A DNA stretch of 64,000 nt. Source: Pelosinus sp. UFO1. GTDB taxonomy: Bacteria > Bacillota > Negativicutes > DSM-13327. Below the pieces are notes generated by a model that had not been told where the DNA came from, made no database searches, and worked only from the letters and a program-made list of their open reading frames with translations. Below, one piece after another: positions 1 through 8,055 of the stretch (positions within the stretch are counted from its first letter, which is position 1; each line of letters opens with the position of its first letter). Where the stretch lies: positions 1,827,693-1,891,692 of the forward strand of contig NZ_CP008852.1 of assembly GCF_000725345.1 (NCBI RefSeq), read 5' to 3'. The translations under genes and the position numbers were made by a program.

Positions 1-1
1 A

Positions 2-85
2 ATTTTTGATAGGGAAAAGCAGTTACTTGTAAAAGCGCGAGCTACTTTTTTCGTTACAGGTATGTTTGAAGAAGAAAAAGAATAG
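2..85 (+). CDS. C-terminal end of an unidentified protein (partial)
   Basis: The reading frame enters from the left edge and stops at TAG 83-85 after about 27 codons, ending in an acidic tail (MFEEEKE). The segment with KARATFFVTG resembles the last strand of hotdog-fold thioesterases of the PaaI type, but this is too short to be sure. A terminator follows 8 bases after the stop, which supports a real gene end here. Confidence 0.4.
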   Translation: MFDREKQLLVKARATFFVTGMFEEEKE

Positions 86-93
86 AAAAAAAG

Positions 94-120
94 ACGCCTA
101 TCTTTAGTGATAGGCGTTTA
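94..120 (+). terminator. Intrinsic terminator
   Basis: A 9-bp stem (ACGCCTATC / GATAGGCGT, 94-102 with 109-117) with a 6-base loop is preceded by an A-run and followed by TTATTT. It closes the partial gene at the left edge. Confidence 0.8.
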
Positions 121-250
121 TTTGTTAAAATGTCTGAAATTCTCTTTACAAGAACGTTTGTTTGCTTTAGTATAAAAAGGCAAACTAATGTTCGTAATGT
201 TTTCGCTACGCTAAACGATACTGCATAAGTCGTACTACACAATGAAATAG

Positions 251-589
251 GTGATTATTTTCAATTGGGCGATACATATTATTATTGGTCTTTTTTTTAG
301 CATGGAATTCGCCAATCAGCCAACGGATATTCTTTTTATCATGATTGGTAGCTTGTTGCCGGATATTGATCACCGCAGGTCGATGGTGGGTAGGTTGAAT
401 ATCTTTGTGAAATTTATGAGTCATCGAGGTTTTTGTCACACACTAGTAGGGTGTATTGTACTGTCTCTTCCTTTTTTATTGATTCAAGGCGCGGCGCCTT
501 ATGTTTTCTTAGGGGGAGTTTCTCATCTGTTCGGAGATCGGTTGCAATCTGCATATAGTTCAAAAATGTTTAGAATTAAAGGTTGGTAA
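251..589 (+). CDS. Membrane-bound DUF457/YdjM-family metal-dependent hydrolase-like protein
   Basis: A 112-residue, strongly hydrophobic protein with three or four membrane segments. It carries SLLPDIDH (residues 35-42) and a second histidine block, SHRGFCHT (57-64), which together are the signature of the DUF457/YdjM family of membrane-bound hydrolase-like proteins; GGVSHLFGD (92-100) adds another conserved His/Asp pair. An in-frame TAG sits directly before the GTG start, so the start cannot be further upstream, although the ribosome binding site is poor. The protein is shorter than many family members (about 150-180 aa). Its substrate is unknown. Confidence 0.65.
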   Translation: MIIFNWAIHIIIGLFFSMEFANQPTDILFIMIGSLLPDIDHRRSMVGRLNIFVKFMSHRGFCHTLVGCIVLSLPFLLIQGAAPYVFLGGVSHLFGDRLQSAYSSKMFRIKGW

Positions 590-601
590 ATTCATAAATT
601 T

Positions 602-778
602 TTATTGAGGAAATAGGATACTATAAATAAGAATAATTGCAATAGCTAGTCCAGAAAGGGAAAATAAAATTGCCTTTCTAGTTTGGTGCTGCTGATAGTT
701 ATACATTCCGACCCAAAGCAGGGTTAGAGATAATAATAGTCCACCTAACATGGAAGAGTAATAAATTAATGTTTCCAA
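602..778 (-). CDS. Small two-helix membrane protein
   Basis: About 58 residues made almost entirely of two hydrophobic helices, joined by a short basic loop (YNYQQHQTRK). I do not recognise a family. The frame also has an ATG at 785-787, but GGAAAGG lies immediately before that codon, whereas it is 9 bases from TTG at 776-778, so TTG is the better start. The gene is convergent with the DUF457 gene and has no visible partner. Confidence 0.5.
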   Translation of the reverse strand: METLIYYSSMLGGLLLSLTLLWVGMYNYQQHQTRKAILFSLSGLAIAIILIYSILFPQ

Positions 779-994
779 TATAAACATCCTTTCCGTACTA
801 ATATAGGAATTATGAATACGTGCATCTATTATTTTCTCATTTTACACTGTTAGCGTCAATCTTTTAATCAATATCGCATATAGTATTGTCGTGGTGTTTC
901 TATCGATACTTGCTAAAAATATGCATATTGCAGGACGTTTTTCCGGTTATAACGAATATCTATAGGAATGAAATTTTTGAAAAGAGGTAATGGC

Positions 995-3919
995 ATGGAT
1001 TTGATAAAAGGAAATCTGTATAACGGCTTTCGTTTAGAAGAAGAAAAGAAGCTTGATGATATAAATTCGCTAGCCAGGACATTTTATCACGAAAAAAGTG
1101 GCGCGCGGTTATTATACTTGCAAAATGATGATGATAATAAGGTATTTTCTATTACGTTTCGCACCCCGCCAGAAGATAGTACTGGGGTTGCTCATATAAT
1201 AGAACATTCTGTATTGTGTGGATCTCGTAAATTTCCCTTAAAGGAACCATTTGTTGAATTAATAAAAGGTTCATTAAATACGTATCTAAATGCGATGACT
1301 TTTCCTGATAAGACCATGTATCCTGTTGCTAGCCGTAATGCCAAGGATTTTCGCAATTTAATGGATGTATATATGGATGCCGTGTTTTATCCAAATATAT
1401 ACAAAACTCCAGAAACTTTAATGCAGGAAGGGTGGCATTATGAACTAGAGGATAAAGATGGTGAAGTGACTTATAAGGGCGTTGTCTATAACGAGATGAA
1501 AGGTGTTTTTTCCTCGCCTGATGCCATTTTAGAAAAGAAAAATTTTGAATCCTTGTTTCCTGATACAGCCTATGGAGTAGAATCTGGTGGTGATCCTGAG
1601 TTCATTCCTGAACTAACACAAGAAAAATTCATTGATTTTCACAAAAAGTATTATCATCCATCTAATGGCTATATCTTTTTATATGGTGATATGGACATTC
1701 TTGATAATCTTAAATTTATTGATGAAGCCTATTTGCAAAACTTTGAAAAGATCCAAATCAATTCTGAGATTGCAATGCAGAGTGCTTTCCCTCAAAGGGT
1801 AGAAAAAACTTTTGAGTATTCTATTGCCCCTAGTGAAACTACAGAAGATAAAACATTTATTAGTAGGAACTTTGTCTTAGGGAAAGCAACGAATTCTGAA
1901 ATAAGCTTGGCCTTTCAAGTATTAGAGTACTTGCTTTTAGAAACTCCAGCAGCTCCCCTGAGAAATGCGTTAATCGAGGCAGGATTAGGGAAAGATGTAG
2001 TAGGGAATTTTGTCAAAAGTATTTTGCAGCCTACATTTGGCATTGTTGTGACTGGCACAAATGAGCAGGAAAAAGAGAAATTCATTAAAGTTGTAGATGA
2101 TGAATTAAAACGGTTAGTAACTGAGGGAATTGATAAGAAGCTGATTGAGGCATGTATCAATATTTTCGAATTTACCTTACGTGAAGCGAATTATGGTTCC
2201 CGTCCAAAAGGACTGGTCTACAATATAAAATGCATGGACAGTTGGTTATACGATGCAAGTCCTTTCCTGTTATTAGGATACAAGCAAGACTTGGAAAAAA
2301 TAAAATCAGCTTTAAAAACCAATTATTTTGAGCAAATGATTGAAAAATATTTAATGAATAATACCCATCAATCTGTAGTGGTATTAAAACCGAAACCTGG
2401 ATTATCAGAGGAAAAAGATGAAGAGGTGCGTAAACAGTTAGCCGCATATAAAGCGTCTTTATCAGCAGAAGAAATAGATAAACTGGTAGAACAAACACTT
2501 AGATTAAAAGAACTGCAACAAGCCCCAGATTCGCCAGAAGCACTAGCTACCATCCCATTACTAACACTACAAGATATCGAAAAAAAGGCAGAAAAATTAG
2601 TACTCATTGAAAAAGAAGAGCTAGGGGTACCTATTTTACTTCACCCTCTTCAAACGAATGGTATTGCTTACGTGAATATGTACTTTGATACACGTCGTGT
2701 ACCGCAAGAATGTTTGCCGTATGTATATTTCTTAGCAGAAGTGCTGGCAAAAATTTCTACAGAAAAGTATGATTACACAGAGTTGTCAAACGAGATTGAT
2801 AGTAATACAGGTGGCATCGTTTTTGATGTGGCAGTATATACGGAAGATGCAAATGATTCTAAGTACGTACCTAAATTTTTAGTCAAAGGAAAATCTCTGG
2901 TAGAAAAGTTACCTCAACTTGTAAACTTGATTGAACAAATAATTGCCCATAGCCGTTTTGAGAACGATAAACGTATGAAGGAACTGATTCAAGAGATTAA
3001 ATCAAATTGGGATATGAACTTATTCCGTCGTGGTCAGCAACTTGCCACGAATCGAGTACTTTCCTATTTCTCACCCATTGCAAAATATAATGAAGTGGGA
3101 ATGTTAACGTTTTATGAGTTCATGGCTAGTTTAGAAAAAGAATTTACGGATCGATCTGAAGAAATCTATGGAAACCTTATGAAAGTAGCTAACTTGATTT
3201 TTAATAAGGAAAGTTTGCTGGTAAGTGTAACAGTAGAGGAAGAAAACTATCCTAACTTCCAAGATGCTTTTAAAAGCTTTTATTCTTGTCTCCCATCGAC
3301 AACTGAAAAACCTGTCCAATATAGTTTTGAAACTAAGCAGCAAAATGAAGGATTGATGACATCTGGAAAGGTGCAATATGTTGTAAAAGGGGCTAACTTC
3401 CGTAAACTAGGGTACTCTTATCATGGAAGCTTAAAAGTACTAGAAACCATTCTGCGTTATGATTATTTATGGACTCGGGTCCGGGTTCAAGGGGGAGCCT
3501 ATGGTGGCTTTGCGAGATTTGAGCGTAATGGAAATATGGTACTCGGTTCTTATCGAGATCCTAATCTAAAAGAAACTTTGGCGGTCTATAATGAGACAGC
3601 AACATACCTTAAGAGCTTCTCTGCAGATCAACGAGAAATGACCAAATATGTGATTGGTACCATGAGTCAATTGGATACACCTTTGACTTCGTCCCAAAGA
3701 GGGGAACGCGCGACAAATCATTATATTCGCAAGATTTCCCAAGACATGATCCAAAAAGAGCGGGATGAAATTTTGTCTACAAAGCAGGAAGATATTTGTA
3801 AATTGGCTGCTTTAATGGATGATGCTATGAAGGAAAATCATCTTTGTGTATTAGGAAATGAGCAAAAAATAAAAGAAAATAGTAATACTTTTCAGCATAT
3901 AACCAACATTCTAAAATGA
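995..3919 (+). CDS. M16C insulinase-family zinc peptidase (PreP/Cym1-like)
   Basis: This is a large peptidase of the presequence-protease branch of M16, expected to degrade unstructured peptides inside the cell. The inverted zinc motif HxxEH is seen as HIIEH near residue 67, followed by SVLCGSRKFP, typical of this branch. The length of 974 aa matches the two-lobed family (about 970), with the second, inactive M16 lobe in the C-terminal half (RVQGGAYGGFARF near 840). ATG 995 is chosen over ATG 968 because AAGAGG lies 7 bases before it. The gene stands alone: a strong bidirectional terminator follows at 3955-3989. Confidence 0.92.
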   Translation: MDLIKGNLYNGFRLEEEKKLDDINSLARTFYHEKSGARLLYLQNDDDNKVFSITFRTPPEDSTGVAHIIEHSVLCGSRKFPLKEPFVELIKGSLNTYLNAMTFPDKTMYPVASRNAKDFRNLMDVYMDAVFYPNIYKTPETLMQEGWHYELEDKDGEVTYKGVVYNEMKGVFSSPDAILEKKNFESLFPDTAYGVESGGDPEFIPELTQEKFIDFHKKYYHPSNGYIFLYGDMDILDNLKFIDEAYLQNFEKIQINSEIAMQSAFPQRVEKTFEYSIAPSETTEDKTFISRNFVLGKATNSEISLAFQVLEYLLLETPAAPLRNALIEAGLGKDVVGNFVKSILQPTFGIVVTGTNEQEKEKFIKVVDDELKRLVTEGIDKKLIEACINIFEFTLREANYGSRPKGLVYNIKCMDSWLYDASPFLLLGYKQDLEKIKSALKTNYFEQMIEKYLMNNTHQSVVVLKPKPGLSEEKDEEVRKQLAAYKASLSAEEIDKLVEQTLRLKELQQAPDSPEALATIPLLTLQDIEKKAEKLVLIEKEELGVPILLHPLQTNGIAYVNMYFDTRRVPQECLPYVYFLAEVLAKISTEKYDYTELSNEIDSNTGGIVFDVAVYTEDANDSKYVPKFLVKGKSLVEKLPQLVNLIEQIIAHSRFENDKRMKELIQEIKSNWDMNLFRRGQQLATNRVLSYFSPIAKYNEVGMLTFYEFMASLEKEFTDRSEEIYGNLMKVANLIFNKESLLVSVTVEEENYPNFQDAFKSFYSCLPSTTEKPVQYSFETKQQNEGLMTSGKVQYVVKGANFRKLGYSYHGSLKVLETILRYDYLWTRVRVQGGAYGGFARFERNGNMVLGSYRDPNLKETLAVYNETATYLKSFSADQREMTKYVIGTMSQLDTPLTSSQRGERATNHYIRKISQDMIQKERDEILSTKQEDICKLAALMDDAMKENHLCVLGNEQKIKENSNTFQHITNILK

Positions 3920-3954
3920 CCTAAAGAAGCTGCTATTTCCTTAAATGGGGAAAA

Positions 3955-3989
3955 AATTAAGAGGGTGGTTATAAACCACCCTCTTAATT
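3955..3989. terminator. Bidirectional intrinsic terminator
   Basis: A 16-bp perfect stem (3955-3970 with 3974-3989, loop ATA) flanked by an A-run on the left and TTTTAC on the right. It lies between the plus-strand peptidase gene and the minus-strand small gene that ends at 3990, so it can serve both. Confidence 0.85.
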
Positions 3990-4103
3990 TTACTTCTTCT
4001 CGTTTTTGTTTTTAGGGCAAATTTCTTTGGCAAATTCAGCAGAAGCTTTTTTTGATTTTTCTTTGTTGTTTTCTTTACAGCCCTGATTTTGACGTTTTTC
4101 CAT
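3990..4103 (-). CDS. Very small lysine-rich protein
   Basis: A 37-residue protein (MEKRQNQGCKENNKEKSK at the start) with two cysteines and about one third Lys/Glu/Asn. The start is fixed by TAGGAGGTGATATT immediately upstream of the ATG at 4101-4103; the frame extends further up but without a ribosome binding site. It has no recognisable domain. The excellent ribosome binding site and the shared terminator make it a believable small gene. Confidence 0.55.
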   Translation of the reverse strand: MEKRQNQGCKENNKEKSKKASAEFAKEICPKNKNEKK

Positions 4104-4235
4104 AATATCACCTCCTAGCCACTGTCGGATTAGAATGTACATGTAGAAAACAGGATCTTTCAATATTTTTGCCAAAAATTAAAATTATATGAAATATTAT
4201 TAAAAAAATAAAATAGTATATTTGGAGGACTAATT

Positions 4236-5582
4236 TTGTTGGAGAAGATGATTTATATACTGCTTGGGCTCAACGGAATTATGATTTTTCTTATTATTAT
4301 GATCATGATGCGTATCGGGAAGAATCAGCAGAAAGACTTTTTAGTGAATTTTGCAGCCATAGAAAAAGCCATCGAAAGAGTAGAACGTACCGTTAATGAT
4401 GAGATGGCGAAGAATCGTGGCGAGAATGGATTTAGTGCCAGAGCCTTACGAGAAGAAGTAGGCAATACATTAACCAAATTTACCGAGTCTGTTCTAAAAA
4501 GAATGAATGAAAATACAGCAGCGCAGCTTGCTCAATTAGAAACTTTCGCGCAACAATTGCAGGGGCTAACCCAAATGAATGAACAAAAACTAGAACGGAT
4601 GCGTGAAACAGTAGAAAAACAATTACATATGCTTCGTGAGGATAATGGAAATAAACTTGAAGAAATGAGAAAAACGGTAGACGAAAAGTTGAATCAAACG
4701 TTAGAAAAAAGGCTAGGAGAAAGCTTTAAACTCGTTAGTGAAAGACTGGAAATGGTGCATAGGGGCCTAGGGGAAATGCAGACACTTGCTTCTGGTGTAG
4801 GGGATTTAAAACGGGTATTATCAAATGTAAAAACCAGAGGTATATGGGGTGAGATTCAGCTTGAGAATTTACTCGAACAAATTCTAACAATTGAGCAATA
4901 TGCAAAAAATGTTGCTACGAAGCCTGGGAGTAATGATCGAGTAGAGTTTGCAATAAAACTTCCTGGTCGGGATACAGAAGAGAGTATCGTATGGTTACCG
5001 ATTGATGCAAAATTTCCACAAGAGGATTACCAACGTTTGTTAGAAGCCCAAGACCAAGCCGATGCTCCTTTAGCAGAAGAGGCAGCAAAGGCGTTAGAAA
5101 CTAGAATTAAGGGAGAAGCAAAAGATATCGCTACTAAATACATCAGTGTACCTCATACCACGGAATTTGCTATTTTATTTTTACCAATTGAAGGACTGTA
5201 TGCAGAAGTATTACGCCGTCCAGGATTGTGTGATAACATAATGAGGAATTACAAAATCCTTATTGCTGGTCCTACTACACTGTCAGCACTATTGAATAGT
5301 TTGCAGATGGGTTTTAGAACCTTAGCTGTTGAAAAACGTAGTTCTGAGGTATGGTCGTTACTCGGAGTAGTGAAGACAGAGTTTGGTAAATTCGGTGACT
5401 TGTTGGATAAGACGCATAAGAAGCTGCAAGAAGCTAGTAACTCTATTGATATAGCTGCTCGGAAGTCTCGTAATATTGAGAGAAAGCTTAAGAATGTACA
5501 AGAGTTACCGCAAGAAGAAGCCTTTAATTTATTAGATGTAGCAAGTAGTGCAGAAATAGCAGCAACAGTAGAAGAGGAATAA
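4236..5582 (+). CDS. rmuC: RmuC-family DNA recombination protein
   Basis: 448 residues. An N-terminal membrane anchor (residues 4-27) is followed by a long coiled coil (about 30-190), then the conserved RmuC nuclease-like domain with VKTRGIWGEIQLENLLEQIL, LPIDAKFPQEDY and FLPIEGLYAEV. RmuC limits inversions and other rearrangements at inverted repeats in E. coli; its fold is related to restriction-type nucleases. The start is TTG 4236 with GGAGG 7 bases upstream. It is monocistronic and ends in the long hairpin at 5591. Confidence 0.93.
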   Translation: MLEKMIYILLGLNGIMIFLIIMIMMRIGKNQQKDFLVNFAAIEKAIERVERTVNDEMAKNRGENGFSARALREEVGNTLTKFTESVLKRMNENTAAQLAQLETFAQQLQGLTQMNEQKLERMRETVEKQLHMLREDNGNKLEEMRKTVDEKLNQTLEKRLGESFKLVSERLEMVHRGLGEMQTLASGVGDLKRVLSNVKTRGIWGEIQLENLLEQILTIEQYAKNVATKPGSNDRVEFAIKLPGRDTEESIVWLPIDAKFPQEDYQRLLEAQDQADAPLAEEAAKALETRIKGEAKDIATKYISVPHTTEFAILFLPIEGLYAEVLRRPGLCDNIMRNYKILIAGPTTLSALLNSLQMGFRTLAVEKRSSEVWSLLGVVKTEFGKFGDLLDKTHKKLQEASNSIDIAARKSRNIERKLKNVQELPQEEAFNLLDVASSAEIAATVEEE

Positions 5583-5590
5583 AAATTCGC

Positions 5591-5660
5591 AACCTGTATG
5601 TAAGCGCCCAAAATTCAGCAGTGGAATGCTGGCTTTTGGGCACTTACATACAGGTTTTTG
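5591..5660 (+). terminator. Very long hairpin terminator after rmuC
   Basis: The left arm 5591-5613 and right arm 5634-5656 pair as 14 bp + one C/A mismatch + 8 bp, and the loop holds a further 5-bp stem (CAGCA 5616-5620 / TGCTG 5627-5631). A T-run follows. It serves as the rmuC terminator but is much longer than usual. Its inner arms read GCCCAAAA and TTTTGGGC, the same core as the proposed activator site at 5681. Confidence 0.75.
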
Positions 5661-5680
5661 TTTCTAAAATAAAATAGCCC

Positions 5681-5697
5681 GCCCAAAAATGGGCAAG
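5681..5697 (+). promoter_or_regulatory. Proposed upstream activator site 1 of the lysine operon
   Basis: GCCCAAAAATGGGCAAG contains the inverted repeat GCCC-N6-GGGC and starts 78 bp before the -24 element of the sigma-54 promoter at 5759. A 14/17 identical copy lies 77 bp before the second sigma-54 promoter (13274). The shared sequence and nearly identical spacing are seen directly; binding by the activator encoded at 8056 is inferred. Confidence 0.55.
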
Positions 5698-5758
5698 TTG
5701 GTGAATGACTTTAAAAATATAATGGTAAAAGTGCTGATTTAATAGATATATTGTGAGA

Positions 5759-5774
5759 TGGAACGGAATTTGCA
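5759..5774 (+). promoter_or_regulatory. Sigma-54 promoter of the kdd-kamDE-kal-kce unit
   Basis: TGGAACGGAATTTGCA fits the -24/-12 consensus TGGCACGNNNNTTGCA at every defined position except the fourth. Transcription would start near 5786, leaving a leader of about 160 bases before kdd. The leader (5786-5948) contains one 22-codon frame at 5812-5880 without a ribosome binding site; I see nothing else in it. Confidence 0.75.
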
Positions 5775-5948
5775 TAATAATCCTATTGTTAGAGAAGCAG
5801 AGTATCTTAGCATGAGCAAGTCTTTTATTTGGATATTGGGGGTGAGGTATTGTGGGGTGAACACGGTCGGATTAGTTTAGTTATGGAAAGATTTAAGCAT
5901 TAAAAGGATTATATTTGAAATTATAGAATATATTGGGGGTAGATTATT

Positions 5949-6989
5949 ATGACAAAAGTTGGTTGCGAGTATGGAACGCATCGCGTAGTAGAACCTCAAG
6001 GAGTTTTACCTCAGCCAGCATGGAGAATTGATAATATGATGGAAATCTACGATAATGAGCTGTTGATTGAAGTAGATACGTTGAATATTGATGCAGCTAG
6101 TTTTACGCAAATCAAGAAAGAAGCCAATAAAGATCTGGAAGTAATGGAAAGAATTATGCTTGAAACGGTGGAAAAACGGGGCAAACATCATAATCCGGTT
6201 ACTGGCTCCGGAGGAATGCTGATGGGGACTGTTACTAAAATTGGCCCTGCTTGGACTGGTAAAACTCCGGTAAAAGTGGGTGACAGGATTGTTACCTTAG
6301 TGTCTTTATCATTGACTCCTTTAAAAATTCATAAAATTAAAAAAATTCACTTAGAAAAAGAGCAAGTAGAAGTAGAGGCTCAGGCAATTTTGTTTAGCAG
6401 CGGCATTTATGCCGTACTGCCTTCAGATATGTCACCATCTTTGGCGTTAGCTGTATTGGATGTAGCGGGGGCACCAGCGCAAACTGCCCACCTTGTGCGT
6501 CCAGGACAAAGCGTACTCATCATTGGTGGAGGTGGTAAATCGGGAATGCTATGTCTCTATGAGGCTAAGAAGAGAGCTGGCGTAACAGGTAAAGTCATTG
6601 GTTTAGGATCAAGTAAAGGTAGTTGTGACAGAATGCGGCAATTAGGGTATGCAGATGAAGTTCTTCAAGTGGATGCTACTGATCCTATTAAAATTATGAA
6701 AGCTGTATTGGAGGTTACAAATGGCCAGATGGTGGATGTCACCATAAATTGTGTTAATATACCCGGTACAGAAATGGGCTCGATTATGGCGACAAAAGAT
6801 GGGGGTACGGTATATTTCTTTAGTATGGCTACCAGCTTTACAGGCGCGGCTCTTGGGGCTGAGGGAATAGGCAAGGATGTGACCATGTTGATTGGCAATG
6901 GGTATTGTCGGAATCACGCGGTGGTTGCATTAGAAACAGTCAGAGAATGTCCGATTCTTTGGAAAATATTCCAAGAACTTTACGCATAA
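5949..6989 (+). CDS. kdd: L-erythro-3,5-diaminohexanoate dehydrogenase
   Basis: Catalyses the NAD(P)-dependent oxidative deamination of 3,5-diaminohexanoate to 5-amino-3-oxohexanoate in lysine fermentation. 346 residues, the normal length for Kdd. It is a zinc-less relative of medium-chain dehydrogenases, with a Rossmann segment GQSVLIIGGGGKSGMLCLYE in the middle and the family opening GTHRVVEPxGVLPQPAWRID. It is the first gene of the sigma-54 unit, with GGGGGT 8 bases before the ATG. Placement directly with kamDE, kal and kce makes the assignment firm. Confidence 0.93.
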   Translation: MTKVGCEYGTHRVVEPQGVLPQPAWRIDNMMEIYDNELLIEVDTLNIDAASFTQIKKEANKDLEVMERIMLETVEKRGKHHNPVTGSGGMLMGTVTKIGPAWTGKTPVKVGDRIVTLVSLSLTPLKIHKIKKIHLEKEQVEVEAQAILFSSGIYAVLPSDMSPSLALAVLDVAGAPAQTAHLVRPGQSVLIIGGGGKSGMLCLYEAKKRAGVTGKVIGLGSSKGSCDRMRQLGYADEVLQVDATDPIKIMKAVLEVTNGQMVDVTINCVNIPGTEMGSIMATKDGGTVYFFSMATSFTGAALGAEGIGKDVTMLIGNGYCRNHAVVALETVRECPILWKIFQELYA

Positions 6990-6994
6990 AAGAA

Positions 6995-8011
6995 ATGTTA
7001 ACTTGGAGTGATTTTTGTGGAGTACCTCCCTCAGTTGTAACAATTGTTGGCATGGCCAAAAATGTAGGGAAGACTGTAACTTTAAATTATATACAAAGGG
7101 TTTTATATAATCAGGGGTTGATCTTAGGATTGACTTCAATCGGACGGGATGGAGAAAGCTTTGATGCTTTGACAAACATATCTAAACCCTCAATTGTTGT
7201 GCAGCCGCAAGCAATAGTGGCTACTGCTGAGAAAGTAGTTGCGAATCCGAATCTATGGGATTATCTGCAAAAAACAGATATAGTGACCCCGCTTGGCAAT
7301 GTAGTCATTCTTAGGGCAAAAGCTGTAAGTAAGGTTGTTTTAGCTGGGCCAAGTAAAAATCAAGAAGTAAAAAGACTACTACAGTATTTATCTGGTTTTG
7401 GAACGAATTGCATACTAATTGATGGTGCTTTTGATCGACAGAGTTCAGCTGATCCCTTGGTTAGCAATCAAGTAGTGTTGGCTAGTGGGGCAACTTTGAG
7501 TCGTGATTTGGAGCAATTAATATATATAACTAAGAGTCGAGTGGAACAATTGACGTTACCTAAGTGTGATGATTTTTACCTTACGCTATGTAAGCAATCT
7601 AAGTCTAAAGTGGTGTTGGCTGGTAATAGTGGGTTGCGTGAAATAGTTGCAGATACCTCTCTTTTAAGCACGACAGAGTGGGCAAAATTGCTTTGTGACG
7701 ATTGCTCTGTCGTGCTTATCAAAGGGGCAGTAGGAGATGGTTTAGCGCATGCTTTACTAGAAAAACGGCATACTCCAGCTGTAATTGTTCAAGACGGCAG
7801 TAAAATTTTTATCACGCCATTTCTGTGGAGGCAGCTTAAAGTCCGAAATGTAAAGTTTCAGGTTGTGCAGCCTATTTCTTTGTTGGGAGTAACCATCAAC
7901 CCATCCTATCCAGGAGGAAATGGCTTTGACCCAGATGTTTTGCTTCAAGGAATGGGCAAGGCATTAGCACCTTTGCCGATAATTGATGTGGTGCGTGAGG
8001 TGAAATTTTAG
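6995..8011 (+). CDS. KamB-like P-loop protein of lysine-fermentation clusters
   Basis: About 338 residues with a Walker A motif near the N-terminus (GMAKNVGKT), a likely Walker B (NCILIDGAF) and a C-terminal region ending in PLPIIDVVREVKF. Proteins of this type sit beside the aminomutase genes in lysine-fermenting bacteria. A role in reactivating the B12-dependent lysine 5,6-aminomutase has been suggested, which would fit an ATPase, but I cannot show it from sequence. Neither possible start (ATG 6995, or ATG 6947 inside kdd) has a convincing ribosome binding site, so it may be translated by coupling to kdd. The MutS-like partner (KamC) often found next to it is absent here; the regulator gene follows instead. 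Confidence 0.65.
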   Translation: MLTWSDFCGVPPSVVTIVGMAKNVGKTVTLNYIQRVLYNQGLILGLTSIGRDGESFDALTNISKPSIVVQPQAIVATAEKVVANPNLWDYLQKTDIVTPLGNVVILRAKAVSKVVLAGPSKNQEVKRLLQYLSGFGTNCILIDGAFDRQSSADPLVSNQVVLASGATLSRDLEQLIYITKSRVEQLTLPKCDDFYLTLCKQSKSKVVLAGNSGLREIVADTSLLSTTEWAKLLCDDCSVVLIKGAVGDGLAHALLEKRHTPAVIVQDGSKIFITPFLWRQLKVRNVKFQVVQPISLLGVTINPSYPGGNGFDPDVLLQGMGKALAPLPIIDVVREVKF

Positions 8012-8055
8012 TGGAGTGTTTTGAAAGAGGCTTTTAGGTATTGGGGGGAAGTAGA

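Noticed and set aside
5812-5880. 22-codon ORF in the leader of the first lysine unit
   Set aside because: No ribosome binding site and no recognisable peptide; probably chance.
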